A stretch of 64,000 nt of DNA. It comes from Patescibacteria group bacterium UBA6220. Its GTDB lineage: Bacteria; Patescibacteriota; Minisyncoccia; Minisyncoccales; Minisyncoccaceae. Of this stretch, positions 14,033 through 23,533 are shown piece after piece. The translations under genes were made by a program, and so were the position numbers. The notes under the pieces were generated by a model that was not told where the DNA came from, did no database searches, and saw only the letters and a list, made by a program, of their open reading frames with translations. Numbering within the stretch: position 1 is the first letter of the stretch; every line of letters begins with the position of its first letter. The stretch is from the NCBI GenBank assembly GCA_002421745.1, contig DISC01000003.1:11938-75937 (forward strand). Reading direction: 5' to 3'.

Positions 14033-15838
14033 ATGGAAAATATTTTTACAATAGAAGTTGATAAAATTAGGACGATGAAAAAAGACATCGCCCTAGCTGA
14101 AAGAGAAGAGCTCAATATGGCTCAAGGTAATTTAGACAATCAAAAAGAAAATGTCAAAAACCAACTTGACCTTGAAAGAGAAAGAGCAACTATTGCCGAA
14201 TTGGCAAAAAAACAAAAAGAACTTGAAAAAAAACAAGCTCCTGATATAGAGCCGATTTTGCCTGTTCCTGAAAAAAATAATTCCGTTGAAGAACAAACAA
14301 TATCCAGCGAAGAACTTTCTCTTCCTGCTCCGCCAGAAGAACAAATAAAAATACTTATAACTGACAGCGATAGCGAAAAAGAAATCGCCTTATTGCCAAC
14401 TGTTATCAGAGAAGAACAAGAAGAAATTGTTCCAATTCCTGAACCACCAAAAGATACAATCAATGAAAATATAACCAATATAGATAACCTACAAGAAACA
14501 GCAGAAACAGACATTTCTCCAGTTGACGAAAATCAAATTGATATTGGCGAAATAACTGGATTAAATTTAGAAGAAAACGAACCCATTGTATCCGAAGAAG
14601 AAGTCAAAGAACCGCTATTAGAAGACCTTGGAGAAATTGAATTACAATCACCAGAACAAATTGAACAATTAGAACCTAATGAAATATCTTCCAAAGAATT
14701 ACCAGAAACAATAGAGCAAAATATTGAAACAAATCCTGAAGAAGAAATATCTTTACTAGAAGACGAAGAAGAAGATGCTGGATTAGATTTAAACAGTCTT
14801 ACTGGTAATGAATTTTTTGAACCAGAATTAAAAACTAAAAAAGAAGCAAAAGCTGATAAAGACGACCTATCTCAAGAATCTATTTCTTTGAATAATTTGC
14901 CTATCGAGCAAATGGATCTACCGATAGAAGAACCCTCCTCAACAGAACCGGAATTTATTACCAGTGTTTTTGAAACAAAAAAAATAGAGACACCAGAAGA
15001 TAGACTTAGAAAAATCAATGATTTAATTTTTGAAGTAGAGCAAAACTTACTTCAAATCAGCGAAGAAAAAATACCATTCGAAGAAAGACAAAAAGACATT
15101 GAAAGAGAGATGGACAAAGCCAAACAGCGACTTGATCTTATTGCCGAAAGAAAAAAAAGAATAGACGAACTAAAAAGAAACACTGAAGAAAAAGAAAAAT
15201 CCGACCAATCAATAGAAGAAAAAAGAGGCACAGAAAAAGAACGCTGGAAAATAGAAGACGAAAGAAACGCAGTAGAAGAAGAAAAAAATAAAAAAGAAGA
15301 TGAAATAAAATCGTTACGACTTCAGCTAAAAGAATGTGATTTTAATTTTGAAAAAGTTCTTTCTAGAGAAAAAGAATTAAATATGGAATTATCTTTATTA
15401 AAAAGAGATCATCGCCATCTTATTTTAGAACAAGAAAAGCAGGGGATATTGTCTGAACTGGAAAAGCTAGAGATAGAAGCTAATAATATTAAGGATATTA
15501 TGACAGACAATACAGCTGAAAAAGAGTCTATTGAAAAAAGACTAGCCAACATAATGACTGAAGAAAAATCAGTAGAAGAAGAAATAAAGGTTATTGAAAA
15601 AAGAAGCGATATGTCTGTTCCTGACGCAGAATTGAGAAGAATGGAAGAGTTAAGAAAAACTGCGGAAGAAAAACGCAGACAAATCGAAGAAAAAAGATGG
15701 CTAACCGAAGACGACCTAGAAAAAGCTGAGCAATTACGATCTGAGTTAAGAGAAAAATATCAATCTTTTTCATCAAAAGTAAATGCTCTCAAAAGTAAAA
15801 TCTCAGAAATCAACGAAAAATTAAGCAAAAAAGACTAA
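14033..15838 (+). CDS. large acidic coiled-coil protein of unknown function
   Basis: Not recognised as a known family. The 601-residue product starts with a short helical segment and continues with about 250 residues of acidic, proline-containing low-complexity sequence rich in E, P, I and S. It ends with about 280 residues of charged heptad-like coiled coil. The coiled coil contains repeating motifs such as KRIELI/RLDLIAERKKRID, DERNAVEEE, EEKSVEEEIKVIEKR and AEEKRRQIEEKRW. The same motifs recur in the next gene, so the two are paralogues over this region. No signal peptide or membrane helix is present. A cytosolic scaffold role is only a guess. A TATAAT overlaps the first ATG, so translation may start at the ATG at 14075 instead. 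Confidence 0.65.
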   Translation: MENIFTIEVDKIRTMKKDIALAEREELNMAQGNLDNQKENVKNQLDLERERATIAELAKKQKELEKKQAPDIEPILPVPEKNNSVEEQTISSEELSLPAPPEEQIKILITDSDSEKEIALLPTVIREEQEEIVPIPEPPKDTINENITNIDNLQETAETDISPVDENQIDIGEITGLNLEENEPIVSEEEVKEPLLEDLGEIELQSPEQIEQLEPNEISSKELPETIEQNIETNPEEEISLLEDEEEDAGLDLNSLTGNEFFEPELKTKKEAKADKDDLSQESISLNNLPIEQMDLPIEEPSSTEPEFITSVFETKKIETPEDRLRKINDLIFEVEQNLLQISEEKIPFEERQKDIEREMDKAKQRLDLIAERKKRIDELKRNTEEKEKSDQSIEEKRGTEKERWKIEDERNAVEEEKNKKEDEIKSLRLQLKECDFNFEKVLSREKELNMELSLLKRDHRHLILEQEKQGILSELEKLEIEANNIKDIMTDNTAEKESIEKRLANIMTEEKSVEEEIKVIEKRSDMSVPDAELRRMEELRKTAEEKRRQIEEKRWLTEDDLEKAEQLRSELREKYQSFSSKVNALKSKISEINEKLSKKD

Positions 15839-15839
15839 G

Positions 15840-16742
15840 ATGGCTAATGAAAATATAGACAATATCAAAAAAGATTTACAGGCCATAAAACTAAAGATAG
15901 ACGAACTTGAAAAGGGCGTAGATTCTTTTGGAACAGAATCAAAAAGCAACAACGACCAGCCAACAAACTTAATTAAACAAGGAGTCTCTTTTGAAGAAAA
16001 ACGCAAAGAAATAGAAAACGAAATACAAAAAACCGAAAAAAGAATTGAGTTAATTTGCGAAAGAAAAAAAAGAATAGACTCAATGAAAGAAGACATAGAA
16101 AAGCAAGAAAGGGAAGCTAAAACACCAGAAGAAAGGCGTGAAGCAGAACAACAGAGAAGAATCGTAGAAGACGAGAGGAATAGGATAGAAGAGGAGCGAA
16201 ACAAAAAAGAAGCTGAGTTAAAATTAATGCAATTACAACTTAAAGAATGGGATAGATTTTATTTTGAAAAAAGCACATGGGATCCAAACTTTGAAAAAGA
16301 TCTAAATTCTGTGGTTCTGGAAGAAGAAAAACAAAATCTACTTATTGATTTACAAAAAATAGAAACTCGAGCCACTGATCTTAAAAATTTACTACACGAC
16401 ACTTCTTCACAAAGAGAAGTTATTAATAAAAAACTTTCCGAAATCTTATCTGAAGAAAAATCAGTAGAAGAAGAAATAAAAACAATTGAAAAAAGAATTG
16501 CTCTAGGGTTACCAGAAGAAGAAACAAGAAAAATGGAAAAAGAAAGAAAGTTAGCTGAGGAGAAAAGGCGATTTATCGAACAAACACGTTGGGAAATCGA
16601 AGATCAACTCCAAAAAATAGAAACTGTTTATTCTCAAATAAAAGCCGAGTATGGCGTATTGCCTGGAGATATTGCCAATATTAAAAGAAAATTGGAAATT
16701 GTTAACAAAAAAATGGACGAACATGGAAAAAAGAACGCTTAA
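15840..16742 (+). CDS. coiled-coil protein, paralogue of the preceding gene
   Basis: This 300-residue protein is almost entirely charged coiled coil and aligns with the C-terminal half of the preceding product: RIELICERKKRIDSMKED matches RLDLIAERKKRIDELKRN, and EEKSVEEEIKTIEKRI is nearly identical in both. It lacks the long acidic N-terminal region. The start codon lies one base after the preceding stop, so the pair is almost certainly co-translated and may form hetero-oligomers. No membrane segment or catalytic motif is visible. Confidence 0.65.
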   Translation: MANENIDNIKKDLQAIKLKIDELEKGVDSFGTESKSNNDQPTNLIKQGVSFEEKRKEIENEIQKTEKRIELICERKKRIDSMKEDIEKQEREAKTPEERREAEQQRRIVEDERNRIEEERNKKEAELKLMQLQLKEWDRFYFEKSTWDPNFEKDLNSVVLEEEKQNLLIDLQKIETRATDLKNLLHDTSSQREVINKKLSEILSEEKSVEEEIKTIEKRIALGLPEEETRKMEKERKLAEEKRRFIEQTRWEIEDQLQKIETVYSQIKAEYGVLPGDIANIKRKLEIVNKKMDEHGKKNA

Positions 16743-16812
16743 AAAAATACTTGTCAGAATAATTATTATTTTAATTTTACTTCTAATTATCTTTTTAATA
16801 GCAAACAAATAA
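16723..16812 (+). CDS. possible 29-residue single-pass membrane peptide
   Basis: An ATG inside the end of the preceding gene opens a frame encoding MEKRTLKKILVR followed by a run of I/L residues and ending IANK. It stops two bases before the next ATG. The basic N-terminus plus one hydrophobic helix is a textbook small membrane protein, and it fills the gap between its neighbours exactly. AT-rich DNA can give such frames by chance, so confidence is low. Confidence 0.35.
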   Translation: MEKRTLKKILVRIIIILILLLIIFLIANK

Positions 16813-16813
16813 A

Positions 16814-17173
16814 ATGGAAAAAGAATTTATTGATCAACAACAAAAAATATTGGAAATCGAAAAAATAGAAACCGAAAAAGAACTCCAAAAAATGGGTGAG
16901 AAAAACAAAGAAGGGGAGTGGGAAGCTGATTTTCCAAACGAACCAAACAATACAGATATAGAAGATGAAGCTGGAGAGGTAGAAGAATACGAAAACCTCC
17001 TACCAGTTGAATTTGTCTTTCAAGAAAAACTAAAAAACATAAACTTGGCTTTGGAGAAAATAGCAAACGGTTCCTATGGAATTTGTGAAAACTGCAAAAA
17101 AGAAATATCCAAAGAAAGATTATTAGCTTTTCCAGAAGCTAAAAATTGCAACGATTGTAGCGCGGATAAATAA
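16814..17173 (+). CDS. DksA/TraR-type zinc-finger protein
   Basis: The 119-residue protein has a helical N-terminal region with an acidic centre, then a C4 zinc finger: C-x2-C in GICENCKKEI and C-x2-C in NCNDC, with the family motif NGSYGICENC and RLLAFPEA. DksA-like proteins bind the secondary channel of RNA polymerase and alter promoter response to ppGpp. The coiled-coil tip acidic residues cannot be assigned with certainty, so a YbiI/TraR-type regulator is equally possible. It is 17 bp upstream of comM. Confidence 0.85.
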   Translation: MEKEFIDQQQKILEIEKIETEKELQKMGEKNKEGEWEADFPNEPNNTDIEDEAGEVEEYENLLPVEFVFQEKLKNINLALEKIANGSYGICENCKKEISKERLLAFPEAKNCNDCSADK

Positions 17174-17190
17174 ACACAACATACATAAAA

Positions 17191-18711
17191 ATGTCTAAAG
17201 TTTTTTCGTCAGCTATACTGGGAATCAATGCAGAGACAATTGAAGTGGAGGTAGAATGTACTGGCGGCCTCCGCTCTTTTAATATCGTAGGCCTAGCTGG
17301 AAAATCAGTAGACGAATCAAAAGAAAGGGTTGATCTAGCCATCAAAAACAGTGCTATGAAAAGCCCGACAGAACAAACAAAAAAAATAATAGTAAACTTA
17401 GCGCCCGCTGACTTAAAAAAGGAAGGGGCGCTTTTTGATTTACCAATTGCACTAGGCTATCTCTTGGCATCCAAACAAATACGCTTTGAACCAGATAAAA
17501 AACTATTTATTGGTGAATTATCTCTTGATGGAAAACTAAAACCTATTAAAGGATCTCTTATTATTGCTATTGAAGCCAAAAATCAAGGATTTGAAGAAAT
17601 AATCTTACCCAAAGCAAACTCTCCTGAGGCTTGTTTAGTTAAAGGAATTAAAGTTTTTGGTTTTGATAATTTAAAACAAGTTGTCTGCCATCTAGAAGGC
17701 AAAAAAACAATACAACCAGAAAAAGAAACCCTAAATAAAATTACGCAACACGAAGAAGGTTGTGCAAATATAGGATGGGTTCAGGGGCAAGAATATGCCA
17801 AAAGAGCCCTAGAAATAGCTGCTGCTGGAGCACATAATTTATTAATGGAAGGCCCTCCAGGAACAGGAAAAACCCTACTAGCAAAATCCTTTGCCAGACT
17901 TTTACCTCCATTGAATTTTAATGACTCTTTAGAAGTAACAAAAATATATAGCGTTATCGGTCTCTTGCAAAAAGACTCTCCCTTAATTAAAACCACTCCT
18001 TTTCGTTCTCCTCATCATACTTCTTCTGAAACCGCTTTATTAGGCGGAGGAAACCCTCCAACGCCAGGAGAAATAACTTTAGCACATAAAGGTGTTTTAT
18101 TTTTAGATGAATTACCAGAATTCCATCGTGATGTTTTAGAATCATTAAGACAACCCTTAGAAGAAGGGGATATAACCATCCTGAGATCCAAGGCTCGCAT
18201 CCGCTTTCCCGCTAAATTTATATTATTAGCCACCGCTAATCCTTGTCCTTGCGGATACTATAATGATCCTGAAAAAACATGTACTTGCTCGGCTTCACAG
18301 ATACAAATGTATCGCCGCAAGATGTCCGGACCCTTAATGGACAGAATAGATATGTTTATAAATGTCCCCCGAATAAAATTTGAAAAACTTAATGCTGTTG
18401 AAAATAAATCTCTAGAATCAGAAATTAAAGAACGTATTAATAACGCACGAGCAATTCAAGCCACAAGATTTAAAAAATTAAAAATATCTAAAAATTCCGA
18501 GATGCAAATCCCGGAAATAAAGCAATATTGCGAATTTGATAATAATTCAAAAGATTTATTAAAACAAGCTGTTGATTCTGGAAAGCTTTCGCCACGCGCT
18601 TATCATCGAGTTCTAAAAGTTGCTCGAACTATTGCTGATTTGGATAATTCAGAAAATATTCTTTTTCCACATATATCGGAAGCTTTGATGTACAGAAAAA
18701 AATCTGCATAA
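17191..18711 (+). CDS. comM: ComM/YifB family Mg-chelatase-like AAA+ ATPase
   Basis: ComM is a hexameric helicase that promotes branch migration during integration of transforming DNA. The 506-residue protein has the N-terminal ChlI-like fold domain (from residue 1, with LAPADLKKEGALFDLPIALG), Walker A GPPGTGKT at 221-228, Walker B LFLDELPEF, and the family's cysteine motif NPCPCGYY with CTCS. The C-terminal lid ends with SPRAYHRVLKVARTIADL. Length and all key motifs are normal. Together with the pilin and PilB-like genes in this window it suggests that DNA uptake and recombination are retained, as seen in many Patescibacteria. Confidence 0.95.
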   Translation: MSKVFSSAILGINAETIEVEVECTGGLRSFNIVGLAGKSVDESKERVDLAIKNSAMKSPTEQTKKIIVNLAPADLKKEGALFDLPIALGYLLASKQIRFEPDKKLFIGELSLDGKLKPIKGSLIIAIEAKNQGFEEIILPKANSPEACLVKGIKVFGFDNLKQVVCHLEGKKTIQPEKETLNKITQHEEGCANIGWVQGQEYAKRALEIAAAGAHNLLMEGPPGTGKTLLAKSFARLLPPLNFNDSLEVTKIYSVIGLLQKDSPLIKTTPFRSPHHTSSETALLGGGNPPTPGEITLAHKGVLFLDELPEFHRDVLESLRQPLEEGDITILRSKARIRFPAKFILLATANPCPCGYYNDPEKTCTCSASQIQMYRRKMSGPLMDRIDMFINVPRIKFEKLNAVENKSLESEIKERINNARAIQATRFKKLKISKNSEMQIPEIKQYCEFDNNSKDLLKQAVDSGKLSPRAYHRVLKVARTIADLDNSENILFPHISEALMYRKKSA

Positions 18712-18730
18712 ATTTAAACTTTCATAACAA

Positions 18731-18757
18731 AAAAACGCACCAACTAAATGCGTTTTT
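18731..18757. terminator. bidirectional terminator comM / M23 peptidase
   Basis: AAAAACGCA pairs with TGCGTTTTT around a nine-base loop, giving a U-tract on both strands between convergent genes. Confidence 0.8.
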
Positions 18758-18770
18758 ATAATTTATAAAA

Positions 18771-19841
18771 TTAATACGACACCTTTGTTCCCACTCTATA
18801 TTTAGTAAAAGGATTTGATGTTCCTCTAGTTTCGAAATGAAGATGCGACCCACCCTTACCCAAGCTAATTACATGACCAGAATTGCCCATATACCCAATA
18901 ATTTGACCCTGAGAAACAGATACACCGGCTGTAATACCTTTGGCAAACCCATTTAAATGAGCATAAAGGGTTATTACACCATTAGGATGAGAAATTGTAA
19001 TATAATTACCATATGGCCAAGCATTTTTAACGATTTGTACTTCTCCGCCCGCAGCAGCAACTATTGGAGTTCCAATATCATTAGCAATATCTATAGAATA
19101 ATAATAACTTTTTCCACTAGAAACATATGAAAAGTGAGCTCCTTGAGTTATTGTTCCTTTAGTTGGAATCATAAAATATGATCCAGGCAAAGATACCTGT
19201 GATTGCCCAGAACCAACATCACTAATAGTTACTTTTTGAGTTTTAGGCATTTTTCCTCCTGGAATAATCAAAACGTCTCCAGTATAAATATCTCCTGACT
19301 CTGACAAGCTATTAAATTTAATAATATCTGTTGATTCAACTTTATATTTTAATGCAAGACTTTTTACTGTGTCTCCTTTTTCTACCATATGCATTACTCC
19401 ATCAATTGGCAAAATCATCAATTCTTGCCCAGGCACAATTTTACTATTACTTAACTCATTGGTTAATAAAATTGTTTCTACGGAAATATTAAATTTTTCT
19501 CCGATCTGCGAAAGGGTTTCTCCTTTTTCTACAGTATGTTTGATAATTGAAGTTCCTTGTCCAGAAGACGTATCTTGACTCTCAGCTAAAATAGCTCCTA
19601 GATTTCTACTAGAAACAAAAATAGGGGATGAAACAGCGTTAACAACACTATTTCCCCCTATAATTAAGCTTTGTGCAGGTTGAAGTCCAGCTGTAATATT
19701 GATAAAATTAGTATATGATTTGGCAAAAACACTATTTTGTGCTTTATTAAATGGAAGCAATGTAAAGATTGCCCATGTAGCGCCCATTGCTAGAATAAAG
19801 CAAAAAAGCTTACCTTTTGGACTTTTCCAATAATCTGGCAA
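18771..19841 (-). CDS. LysM-containing M23 family peptidase (cell-wall hydrolase)
   Basis: The protein begins with a cytosolic tail and one membrane helix (GKLFCFILAMGATWAIFTLLPF), then an exported region with two LysM modules (HTVEKGETLSQIGEKF and HMVEKGDTVKSLALKY) that bind peptidoglycan. It ends in an M23 domain with G-AHFSY, D-x-ANDIGTPIVAA, YGNYITISHPNG, LYAHL and a final SHLHFETRG. The zinc ligands H and HxH are present; the first motif reads QGAHF-SY rather than the usual HxG-D spacing, so the site may be altered. It probably trims peptidoglycan or acts as a divisome activator. The start used is TTG; no ATG lies upstream in frame before a stop, so the true N-terminus is uncertain. Confidence 0.85.
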   Translation of the reverse strand: MPDYWKSPKGKLFCFILAMGATWAIFTLLPFNKAQNSVFAKSYTNFINITAGLQPAQSLIIGGNSVVNAVSSPIFVSSRNLGAILAESQDTSSGQGTSIIKHTVEKGETLSQIGEKFNISVETILLTNELSNSKIVPGQELMILPIDGVMHMVEKGDTVKSLALKYKVESTDIIKFNSLSESGDIYTGDVLIIPGGKMPKTQKVTISDVGSGQSQVSLPGSYFMIPTKGTITQGAHFSYVSSGKSYYYSIDIANDIGTPIVAAAGGEVQIVKNAWPYGNYITISHPNGVITLYAHLNGFAKGITAGVSVSQGQIIGYMGNSGHVISLGKGGSHLHFETRGTSNPFTKYRVGTKVSY

Positions 19842-19937
19842 GCTCGACTCTTTAAGCTTTTTAGTTAAATTAGATAAAATTTTGGGTTTCTTTAAAATAA
19901 GCCTTGAAAGTAAATAATAATACCTGAAATTAAGCGA

Positions 19938-19955
19938 ATACTATCTAGATAGTAT
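19938..19955. promoter_or_regulatory. 18-bp palindrome between the M23 gene and rsmA
   Basis: ATACTATCTAGATAGTAT is a perfect palindrome in the divergent intergenic region, 24 bp before the rsmA ATG. It is the size of a dimeric repressor operator. No cognate regulator can be named. Confidence 0.5.
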
Positions 19956-19978
19956 CTAGTTTACCCCTTATAAACCAT

Positions 19979-20851
19979 ATGTCAAGCAAACTTTCCCCAC
20001 AAAAAAACCTATCAAAAGAGCCTTTAAAAAGGCCTGTTTTTGCCAAAAAATCTCTGGGTCAAAACTTTTTGGAAGACAAAAATATTGTCAATAAAATCAT
20101 CGCCAGTACGTGGGCAAATCAAAATGATGTTATTTTAGAAATCGGTCCAGGGCTAGGGGCTTTGACTATTCCCTTGGCATATCATTGTCATAAAATCATT
20201 GCTGTCGAAAAAGACGAACAATTGGCTGATGAGCTCAAGACTTCATTAAAAAAACTTTCTATTAACAATGTTGAAATTATTGAAGCTGATATCTTAAAAG
20301 AATTAGCCAAGGGCAAAACCAGCCAAATTGTAAAAAAATTAGGAAATCATTATCAAGTCGTAGCTAATATTCCTTATTATTTAACCTCACCCTTAATTCG
20401 ACAGCTCTTGGAATCCGCAAATCAGCCCGAAGGCATCACACTAATGATTCAAAAAGAGGTTGCTCAACGTATCTGCTCACAACCACCCAGAATGAGTTTA
20501 CTTTCCACCGCTGTTCAATATTATTCTGATCCAAAAGTATTATTTTATGTATCCAAAAACTCTTTTTGGCCAAAACCAAAAATAGACAGTGCTGTTATTA
20601 GAATTGAACCAAAAAGAAAACACTCTAAAGATGCTATAAAATTTTTCAAAGTAATTAAGGCTGGGTTTTCTTCTCCCAGAAAACAATTATTAAACAATTT
20701 ATCTACCGGACTAAATAAAAATAAAGAAAAAATTAAAGAAAATATTTTGGAATCAAAATTAAAACCAACTCAACGCGCAGAAACACTGACAGTGGGGGAC
20801 TGGGAAAGATTAACAAGTATAATTTTACCAAACAAAAAAGCTCGGAATTAA
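19979..20851 (+). CDS. rsmA: 16S rRNA dimethyladenosine transferase RsmA (KsgA)
   Basis: RsmA dimethylates two adjacent adenosines in the 3' terminal hairpin of 16S rRNA, a late 30S assembly step. The 290-residue protein has the family N-terminus (KKSLGQNFLEDKNI), SAM-binding motif I (ILEIGPGLGALT), the acidic post-I residue (AVEKDEQL), catalytic NIPYYLTSPLI, and the C-terminal helical domain with FSSPRKQLLNNL. The N-terminal 20 residues are an extension beyond the usual start, and the lysine at residue 23 or later could mark the core. It is monocistronic, facing the M23 peptidase gene. Confidence 0.96.
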   Translation: MSSKLSPQKNLSKEPLKRPVFAKKSLGQNFLEDKNIVNKIIASTWANQNDVILEIGPGLGALTIPLAYHCHKIIAVEKDEQLADELKTSLKKLSINNVEIIEADILKELAKGKTSQIVKKLGNHYQVVANIPYYLTSPLIRQLLESANQPEGITLMIQKEVAQRICSQPPRMSLLSTAVQYYSDPKVLFYVSKNSFWPKPKIDSAVIRIEPKRKHSKDAIKFFKVIKAGFSSPRKQLLNNLSTGLNKNKEKIKENILESKLKPTQRAETLTVGDWERLTSIILPNKKARN

Positions 20852-20864
20852 TCCGAGCTTTTTT
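20834..20864. terminator. bidirectional terminator rsmA / surface protein gene
   Basis: A 13-bp stem AAAAAAGCTCGGA / TCCGAGCTTTTTT with loop ATTAA lies between convergent genes. It overlaps the last codons of rsmA. Confidence 0.85.
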
Positions 20865-20868
20865 AACT

Positions 20869-22200
20869 TTATTTTCCAGGTAAAAGAGTAAAATAAATTG
20901 GCTTTTTTCTTCTATCGTCAACATCATAAGTGCTTCCATATGGAATCGTTCTAACACAAGTATCTGCTCCTTTTTTGGTAAACAATTGGCAATTTCCTTC
21001 TTTGTCTTTTAATAATAAAACTGTTCCATCATCAATATTAGCAGACAATATAGTATCTCCATCTTGTGGCATATCAGGACAACTTTTAGAAAACTCCAAT
21101 TCTTTATTATATTCTCCTGCTACACAAGTATTAGGCTTAAAAGCCATACCATCCCAAACCGCGTCCCTAGAAATACAATTCGTTCCATTGTAAAGAGTTA
21201 CACTTTTTAACTCATCCTCTGAACTTGATTTTAAAAGATAAATTGACGACACTCCAACAAAATCTTTAGTCCCCAAAGAATCATCACCAATACCAACAAA
21301 CGTATCAGTTGTGCCAACTCGTACACTATTTTCTTCTTGATTAGTGTCTTTTATGTTGGGTAAATCACTCAACACCCACGAACATTTTCCCATATAATTA
21401 GATCCACTAAAAAGCACGGCTCCATAAGTAGTAATTTCTTCAGATCCAACCTGCTTAGGTTGAACTATTTTAATTGAAGCGGTTTGCTTATCAAAATTAA
21501 CATTGCTTAGGGCGGGTTGACTCATTAAAATTGCTAAAGCCGACTTTCTGTTTTTTAATCCATAATCAACATCATTATATAGATAAACTCCGGGGATATT
21601 CCAATCAAAAGAAATTGATTGTCCTATATTAATAATAGGAGAACCGCCATTTTGTACTTCTGTAGCTTCTCCGACAAAATCTTTAGCTGGATAAGTATAT
21701 ATCCTCGGCAATTCTTCGGCATCAGAAAGCCATTCTAATCCCGTAACCTGTTTGGTTACTTCTCTTAAATCTCCTGATAAATGCGACTCTGTTCCATCTG
21801 CAAACTGCAACATCACTCCACCCGAAAAACTTTTTGTGTCTATATTATCAATTGCGTTTTTGTTAATTCCAGAATTAATTGTATTAATAATCACAATAGA
21901 ACCAAACAATATCACCAAGCCAAACAAAGCTCTAATAATTTCATCTCTGGCTTTTTGTGTTTGAGCCAAATTTCCTCTAGCAAGAAAATATTTTACAGAA
22001 ACAGCAATCAATACAACAATAGCGCTGATTGTTCCAACTAATAATCCAGCTGTAAAAAAATAAACAAAATAATTATTAAAACTCGGATTTGCTGGCATTG
22101 ATACTGTGCCTAGGGGAGGGTAGGCAATCTCCATAGCTAATACACTATTATGGATAAATATTCCTACACATATTAATAAATTTAAAATCTTTTTATTCAT
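20869..22200 (-). CDS. pilin-module surface protein with crystallin-like repeats (copy 4)
   Basis: The 443-residue product has a signal peptide, the mature start MEIAYPPLG, two membrane helices around a charged loop (ARGNLAQTQKARDEI), and then a long exported domain of about 330 residues. The exported part contains beta-strand motifs like GVYLYNDVDYG, AVLFSGSNYMGKC, SSIYLL and VTLYNGTNC. These resemble beta/gamma-crystallin Greek keys (aromatic-x4-aromatic-x-G, then SSI-V). The cysteines suggest disulfides. It ends the operon of four paralogues and is likely a pilus-associated adhesin or sensor; that role is inference. Confidence 0.6.
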   Translation of the reverse strand: MNKKILNLLICVGIFIHNSVLAMEIAYPPLGTVSMPANPSFNNYFVYFFTAGLLVGTISAIVVLIAVSVKYFLARGNLAQTQKARDEIIRALFGLVILFGSIVIINTINSGINKNAIDNIDTKSFSGGVMLQFADGTESHLSGDLREVTKQVTGLEWLSDAEELPRIYTYPAKDFVGEATEVQNGGSPIINIGQSISFDWNIPGVYLYNDVDYGLKNRKSALAILMSQPALSNVNFDKQTASIKIVQPKQVGSEEITTYGAVLFSGSNYMGKCSWVLSDLPNIKDTNQEENSVRVGTTDTFVGIGDDSLGTKDFVGVSSIYLLKSSSEDELKSVTLYNGTNCISRDAVWDGMAFKPNTCVAGEYNKELEFSKSCPDMPQDGDTILSANIDDGTVLLLKDKEGNCQLFTKKGADTCVRTIPYGSTYDVDDRRKKPIYFTLLPGK

Positions 22201-22205
22201 AAATA

Positions 22206-23519
22206 TTAATTATCAACCGCAAATATTCCATATGCATTTGCATCGGGCACATCACTTTCCAAAATAGAACAAATGCAATTACCACTGCAAAAATCCTTTG
22301 CAGAAAAATATTGACACCTATCAGCCTGCATCAAAACTACTCCCACTCCGCTATCAAGTCGCATTGATTTTGGCTTAAATTCATTAGCAAACATAGCAGC
22401 AAACAAAGAACCTGGAGAGCTCTGTGGAAAAAATTCTCCGCTACAATTTGTTTCACTATAAAAAGTAACACTATAGTCTCCTCTGACGTTTTCATTTACA
22501 TGATAAACTATAGCTGAAGCTAGATTATCATTGCCAAAAGAAGGAACTGCTCCAATAGCATTAGGAAGTAATATTTTTAAATCTGCAAGATTATTGCCAA
22601 GATGATAAAGATTCGCTCCTGCGTCATTTCCTGGAAATTTTGCGCAATAACCTCTAAATTTTGGTTCTGAAAAAAATATTGCGTAAGGAACTGATGTCTT
22701 GTCCATATTAGATACAGTTTCTGCGGATTCTGTTTTTATAAATTTTGGAACAGTACTGTTAAAATCATCTACACTGCTGGTTAAAATAAATGGAGATATT
22801 GCGCCATCATTAACTTCAAAATTAGGCTTATCATAAAGATAAATTCCGATCATTTTATTAATTATCCTATATGATTTTGCATTAGAAGCACCCAAGTCAA
22901 TATCTACAGCTACTTCATTGGGATCATTAGTAACAGACCTCCAAACAGGTATTGCACTGCCCTTAAAATCCGGCTCAGTAAAACCCCATATTTCTTTGAG
23001 TCCTGTGTATTTTTTAATAATCAAACTTTCTCCTTCTTGCAAATCCAAATTCTTGTTAGCAGTTGGGATAGACATTTCCGTAGTCTTTTTAACAACCCCA
23101 TTCACCAAAGTTGTTTTTTCTACGCAAATAGGCACACTTTCGCAATTAATCCCTTCTACGTTTACAACAATCAAATCTTTATTTACTTTACTTAAAATTA
23201 GATAAGAAGAATAAAGTACTATCAAGCCGATAAAAGCACCCACCATTTGATTTCTGGCTTCGCTTACTTTGCCTGGCTCTCCACCAGCCATCATAAATTG
23301 AACACCAGCTTTTACTAATACAATAAAAGCAACTATCCCTCCCAAGCCCACCAACAAATTAAAAAAATATACGATGTAAACCGTGGGAGTGGTTTCGTTA
23401 TTGATACTCACCCCATTAACTTCTGGATATTGTATTTCCATAGCATGCAAAGCAAAGCAACAAAAAAACAATCCAATAAAAATAACCAACGCCAATCTTA
23501 GTAAATATGTTTTTTTCAT
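22206..23519 (-). CDS. pilin-module surface protein with crystallin-like repeats (copy 3)
   Basis: This 437-residue paralogue of its neighbours has a signal peptide (to LHAMEIQYP), helix one, the loop MAGGEPGKVSEARNQM, helix two, and about 310 exported residues. The exported region shows repeats: SLIIKKYTGLKEIWGFTEPDFKG, GIYLYDKPNFE, AIFFSEPKFRGYC and VTFYSETNCSGEFF, compatible with two beta/gamma-crystallin-like domains. Calcium-binding motifs of the N/D-N/D-x-x-S/T-S type are not obvious. It lies five bases upstream of copy 4, so they are co-transcribed. Confidence 0.6.
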   Translation of the reverse strand: MKKTYLLRLALVIFIGLFFCCFALHAMEIQYPEVNGVSINNETTPTVYIVYFFNLLVGLGGIVAFIVLVKAGVQFMMAGGEPGKVSEARNQMVGAFIGLIVLYSSYLILSKVNKDLIVVNVEGINCESVPICVEKTTLVNGVVKKTTEMSIPTANKNLDLQEGESLIIKKYTGLKEIWGFTEPDFKGSAIPVWRSVTNDPNEVAVDIDLGASNAKSYRIINKMIGIYLYDKPNFEVNDGAISPFILTSSVDDFNSTVPKFIKTESAETVSNMDKTSVPYAIFFSEPKFRGYCAKFPGNDAGANLYHLGNNLADLKILLPNAIGAVPSFGNDNLASAIVYHVNENVRGDYSVTFYSETNCSGEFFPQSSPGSLFAAMFANEFKPKSMRLDSGVGVVLMQADRCQYFSAKDFCSGNCICSILESDVPDANAYGIFAVDN

Positions 23520-23533
23520 AATATATATTTTAA

